From Paenibacillus_I sp035510375 (GTDB taxonomy: Bacteria > Bacillota > Bacilli > Paenibacillales > Paenibacillaceae), in the NCBI RefSeq assembly GCF_035510375.1, contig NZ_DATKHG010000015.1: a stretch of 64,000 nt of DNA. The stretch is one strand, 5' to 3'. The notes under the pieces were generated by a model that was not told where the DNA came from, did not search any database, and saw only the letters and a list, made by a program, of their open reading frames with translations. Positions 61,730-64,000 of this stretch are shown here, piece by piece; within the stretch, counting starts at the first letter, position 1, and each line of letters starts with the position of its first letter. The position numbers and the translations under genes were made by a program.

Positions 61730-62359
61730 ATGAACGGCATCGGAGCGGTCATATTGGCCGCGGGACAGGCGCGGAGATTCGGCGGAGGCAAGCAGCTCGC
61801 CCCGCTCTCGGGCAAGCCGTTGTTTCTTTATCCCGTTGAACTGGCCGTCCGCACGGGATTGAGCCGGATCGTGCTGGTTGCAAATGATCGCACCGCCGCC
61901 GGGATGTCCGCGTATATCGCGGACAAACCGGTCAAGCTTGTCCTGAACGCGGATGCGGAGCAGGGAATGTCCACCTCGCTCAGGGCGGGCATACGAGCGG
62001 TGAAGGAGCATACGCGCGCCGCGTTCGTGTTTCTGGCGGATCAGCCGTTCGTTCCGGACGAAGCGGTGCCGAGGCTGATCGAGCGCTACGACGACGGATA
62101 CGGCAAAGGCATCCGTATCGTTAGAGCGTCATACGCCGGGAGGCCGGGGCATCCGGTCTTGTTCGACAGGGACATGTATGCGCTGATCGACGGCCTGCAG
62201 GGAGACGAAGGAGCGCGCAGCGTGTTGGAGGCGCACAGGGCAAGCACGGCGACGGTGGATTTTGCGGCGGCGGAATGGAATGAGGACATCGACACCGTTG
62301 AAGACTATCATCGTGCCGAGCGGTATTGCAAGAAAAGGAACGACAGGCGCCAGCCATAA
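61730..62359 (+). CDS. MobA-like (MocA/CTP-type) nucleotidyltransferase
   Basis: A 209-residue NTP transferase domain protein: AVILAAGQARRFGGGKQLAPLSGKPLF, MSTSLRAGIRA, VFLADQPFVPDEAVPRLI and GRPGHPVLFDRDMYALIDGLQGDEGAR fit the MobA/MocA family that matures molybdenum cofactor. No molybdoenzyme gene is nearby, so its place between ppdK and malic enzyme is unexplained. GGAAGGGAGGCGCCGCAT precedes ATG 61730. Confidence 0.88.
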   Translation: MNGIGAVILAAGQARRFGGGKQLAPLSGKPLFLYPVELAVRTGLSRIVLVANDRTAAGMSAYIADKPVKLVLNADAEQGMSTSLRAGIRAVKEHTRAAFVFLADQPFVPDEAVPRLIERYDDGYGKGIRIVRASYAGRPGHPVLFDRDMYALIDGLQGDEGARSVLEAHRASTATVDFAAAEWNEDIDTVEDYHRAERYCKKRNDRRQP

Positions 62360-62381
62360 ACAATCGAGGGGGAGACAATCC

Positions 62382-63812
62382 ATGTCGATATCAACGACGA
62401 TCGTGATCCGGATGGAAATCCAGAAATCGGTCGCAACGTTCGGGGAAGTGGCTGCCGCGATCGGCTCGGCCGGCGGCGATATTGTGGCGATCGACGTCAT
62501 CCGCTCCGGCAAGGAGGCGACGACGCGCGACGTGACCGTCCATGTGCAGGAAACGGCCAATGAGGAAATCGTCAAGGTGTTGAAAGACATGCCGGGCATT
62601 CGCGTGATCAACGTGTCCGACCGCACCTTTCTCGTTCACCTGGGCGGCAAAATCGAAGTAACCCCCAAGCTTCCGATCAAGAACCGGGAAGACTTGTCGC
62701 AGGTGTATACGCCGGGGGTGGCCCGCGTCAGCATGGCGATCCGCAACGATCCGGGCAAGGCGTATTCGCTCACGATGAAAAGGAACACGGTGGCCGTCGT
62801 CACGGACGGAACCGCCGTACTCGGCCTCGGCGACATCGGACCGGAAGCGGCGATGCCGGTGATGGAGGGCAAAGCGATGCTGTTCAAGCAGCTGGCGGGC
62901 ATCGATGCGTTTCCGATCTGTTTGAACACGAAAGACCCGGACGATATTGTCAAAATCGTGAAAGCGATCTCCCCCGGTTTCGGCGGGATCAACCTGGAGG
63001 ACATCGCCTCTCCCCGCTGCTTCGAGATCGAGCGCAGACTCATCGATGAGCTGGATATTCCGGTGTTCCACGACGATCAGCACGGGACCGCGGTCGTGGC
63101 GTTGGCCGGGCTGCTCAATGCCCTTCGCGTCGTCGATAAGCAGCTTGAATCCGCGAGAATCGTCGTGGTCGGCATCGGCGCCGCCGGCGTTTCCATCTGC
63201 AACATGCTGCTGGCGGCGGGTGCGAAGCATATCTATGCGGTTGATCGCGAAGGCGTCATAAGGCGCGGCGTGTCCTACCGCAATCCGGAATGGGAGCGGC
63301 TCGCGGCCGTCACGAATCCGGATGGGATCGAAGGCTCGCTCACTGAAGCGATTCGCGGAGCCGATGTGTTTATCGGGGTGTCGGGACCCGGCGTGCTGAA
63401 GGTGGAGCATCTGCAGAGCATGGCGCCGGACAGCATCGTCTTCGCGATGGCCAATCCGAATCCGGAGATCGAGCCGGATGTGGCCGAGCGGTACGTCCGG
63501 GTGCTGGCGACGGGGCGCAGCGATTACCCGAACCAGATCAACAATGTGCTGTGCTTTCCGGGCATTTTCCGCGGCGCGCTGGATTGCCGCGCGGCCACGA
63601 TCACTTCGGCGATGAAAGTGGCGGCGGCCAAGGCGATCGCGGCGGTCGTGCAGCCGGACGAGCTGAACGAGCAGTACATCATCCCGAGCATATTCAACGA
63701 CAAAGTGGTCGAGCTTGTCCGGAAGGCCGTTATCGAGACGGCGATCAGGACCGGGGAAGCGAGGCGGATACCGCCGGATTTCATGGAGCGGTCCGAGCAC
63801 GTTAGCCGGTAG
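62382..63812 (+). CDS. Malic enzyme with N-terminal ACT domain
   Basis: Oxidatively decarboxylates malate to pyruvate. The 476-residue protein has an N-terminal ACT domain (about 1-80; IQKSVATFGEVAAAIGSAGGDI), catalytic Tyr in SQVYTPGVARVS, metal site LEDIASPRCFEIERRL and FHDDQHGTAVV, and a Rossmann domain with GIGAAGVS. The ACT domain suggests control by a small ligand. GAGGGGGAGACAATCC precedes the ATG. Cofactor preference is not assigned. Confidence 0.94.
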   Translation: MSISTTIVIRMEIQKSVATFGEVAAAIGSAGGDIVAIDVIRSGKEATTRDVTVHVQETANEEIVKVLKDMPGIRVINVSDRTFLVHLGGKIEVTPKLPIKNREDLSQVYTPGVARVSMAIRNDPGKAYSLTMKRNTVAVVTDGTAVLGLGDIGPEAAMPVMEGKAMLFKQLAGIDAFPICLNTKDPDDIVKIVKAISPGFGGINLEDIASPRCFEIERRLIDELDIPVFHDDQHGTAVVALAGLLNALRVVDKQLESARIVVVGIGAAGVSICNMLLAAGAKHIYAVDREGVIRRGVSYRNPEWERLAAVTNPDGIEGSLTEAIRGADVFIGVSGPGVLKVEHLQSMAPDSIVFAMANPNPEIEPDVAERYVRVLATGRSDYPNQINNVLCFPGIFRGALDCRAATITSAMKVAAAKAIAAVVQPDELNEQYIIPSIFNDKVVELVRKAVIETAIRTGEARRIPPDFMERSEHVSR

Positions 63813-63817
63813 CAAAT

Positions 63818-63858
63818 GAAAACCCGACTTGCGTTCATCTGAACGCCGGCCGGGTTTC
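63818..63858 (+). terminator. Intrinsic terminator of the malic enzyme gene
   Basis: AAACCCG/CGGGTTT enclosing GCGTTC/GAACGC; the T-run is short. The remaining 140 bases of the window show no gene. Confidence 0.7.
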
Positions 63859-64000
63859 ACTCTATCCTGAAAATAAATCTCAGTTGCAATAAAAAGACAA
63901 TAGCAAACAAACCCGGCGAATCCTTGTTTTAAAAAAGTGGAGCCAGGCTGGTCGTTCCATGCTTATTCTTTACTGGTTACGCAACAGATTCAACCGTCAC

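Noticed and set aside
63860..64000. Start of a further gene at the window end
   Set aside because: 140 bases without a clear frame, ribosome site or motif; nothing can be supported.
1..64000. tRNA, rRNA, riboswitch or intact insertion sequence
   Set aside because: None was recognised by eye. A covariance-model search would be needed to exclude small structured RNAs.

Overview
The window looks like a high-GC chromosomal segment from an endospore-forming Firmicute, most likely Paenibacillaceae (Paenibacillus/Cohnella-like). The evidence is purine-rich Shine-Dalgarno sites, frequent TTG/GTG starts, Bacillales-type genes (ylbJ, yycC-like, ccpN, yqfL-type regulator) and intrinsic terminators with T-runs. 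No rRNA or tRNA gene, CRISPR array or intact insertion sequence was seen. Family assignments come from reading the proteins, not from searches.

Layout. 0-2.2 kb: hybrid sensor kinase whose start codon lies just outside the window. 2.2-6.6 kb: SDR oxidoreductase, small hypothetical protein, acpS, AraC regulator overlapping mutY. 6.6-7.2 kb: gene-free stretch with a family of GTGCA palindromes. 7.2-10.9 kb (minus): ylbJ, nadK, ABC exporter. 11-16 kb: 31-residue membrane peptide, potassium channel, truncated haemoglobin with a DUF2225-like protein, two small minus genes, M3 oligopeptidase. 16-19.7 kb: ccpN, ppsR, glpX, ndk, transaldolase. 19.8-20.8 kb: two AT-richer minus genes (His/Gly-repeat zinc-ribbon protein, membrane protein). 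20.9-32.2 kb: a Tad/Flp type IVb pilus locus behind a promoter and leader terminator, then an FHA protein and a heptad-repeat coiled-coil protein. 32-45 kb: mostly housekeeping genes (nfo, purU, tkt, ppnP, pgi) and a dehydrogenase fused to a PilZ domain. 45-49.2 kb: sulfate ABC transporter. 49.5-54.5 kb: acetyltransferase, HAD phosphatase, S41 protease, methionine aminopeptidase, membrane protein. 54.5-57.4 kb: secreted PL8 polysaccharide lyase followed by an erythromycin-esterase remnant. 57.5-63.9 kb: gapB-type dehydrogenase, ppdK, MobA-like nucleotidyltransferase and malic enzyme.

How the genes fit together. Two distant blocks form one gluconeogenic programme. Malic enzyme makes pyruvate, PPDK converts pyruvate to PEP, the GapB-type enzyme runs the reductive GAPDH step and GlpX removes the C1 phosphate. 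CcpN is the family of repressor that controls gapB, and a perfect match to the remembered CcpN motif plus a near match sit at the gapB promoter. PpsR is the kinase/phosphorylase family acting on the Thr next to the PPDK catalytic His, and that Thr-Ser-His is present. The Tad locus has the motor, platform, pilin, pseudopilins and prepilin peptidase but no outer-membrane parts, as expected in a monoderm. Its largest surface protein carries a 12-unit hexanucleotide array. Short tandem or palindromic repeats recur through the window, inside and between genes.
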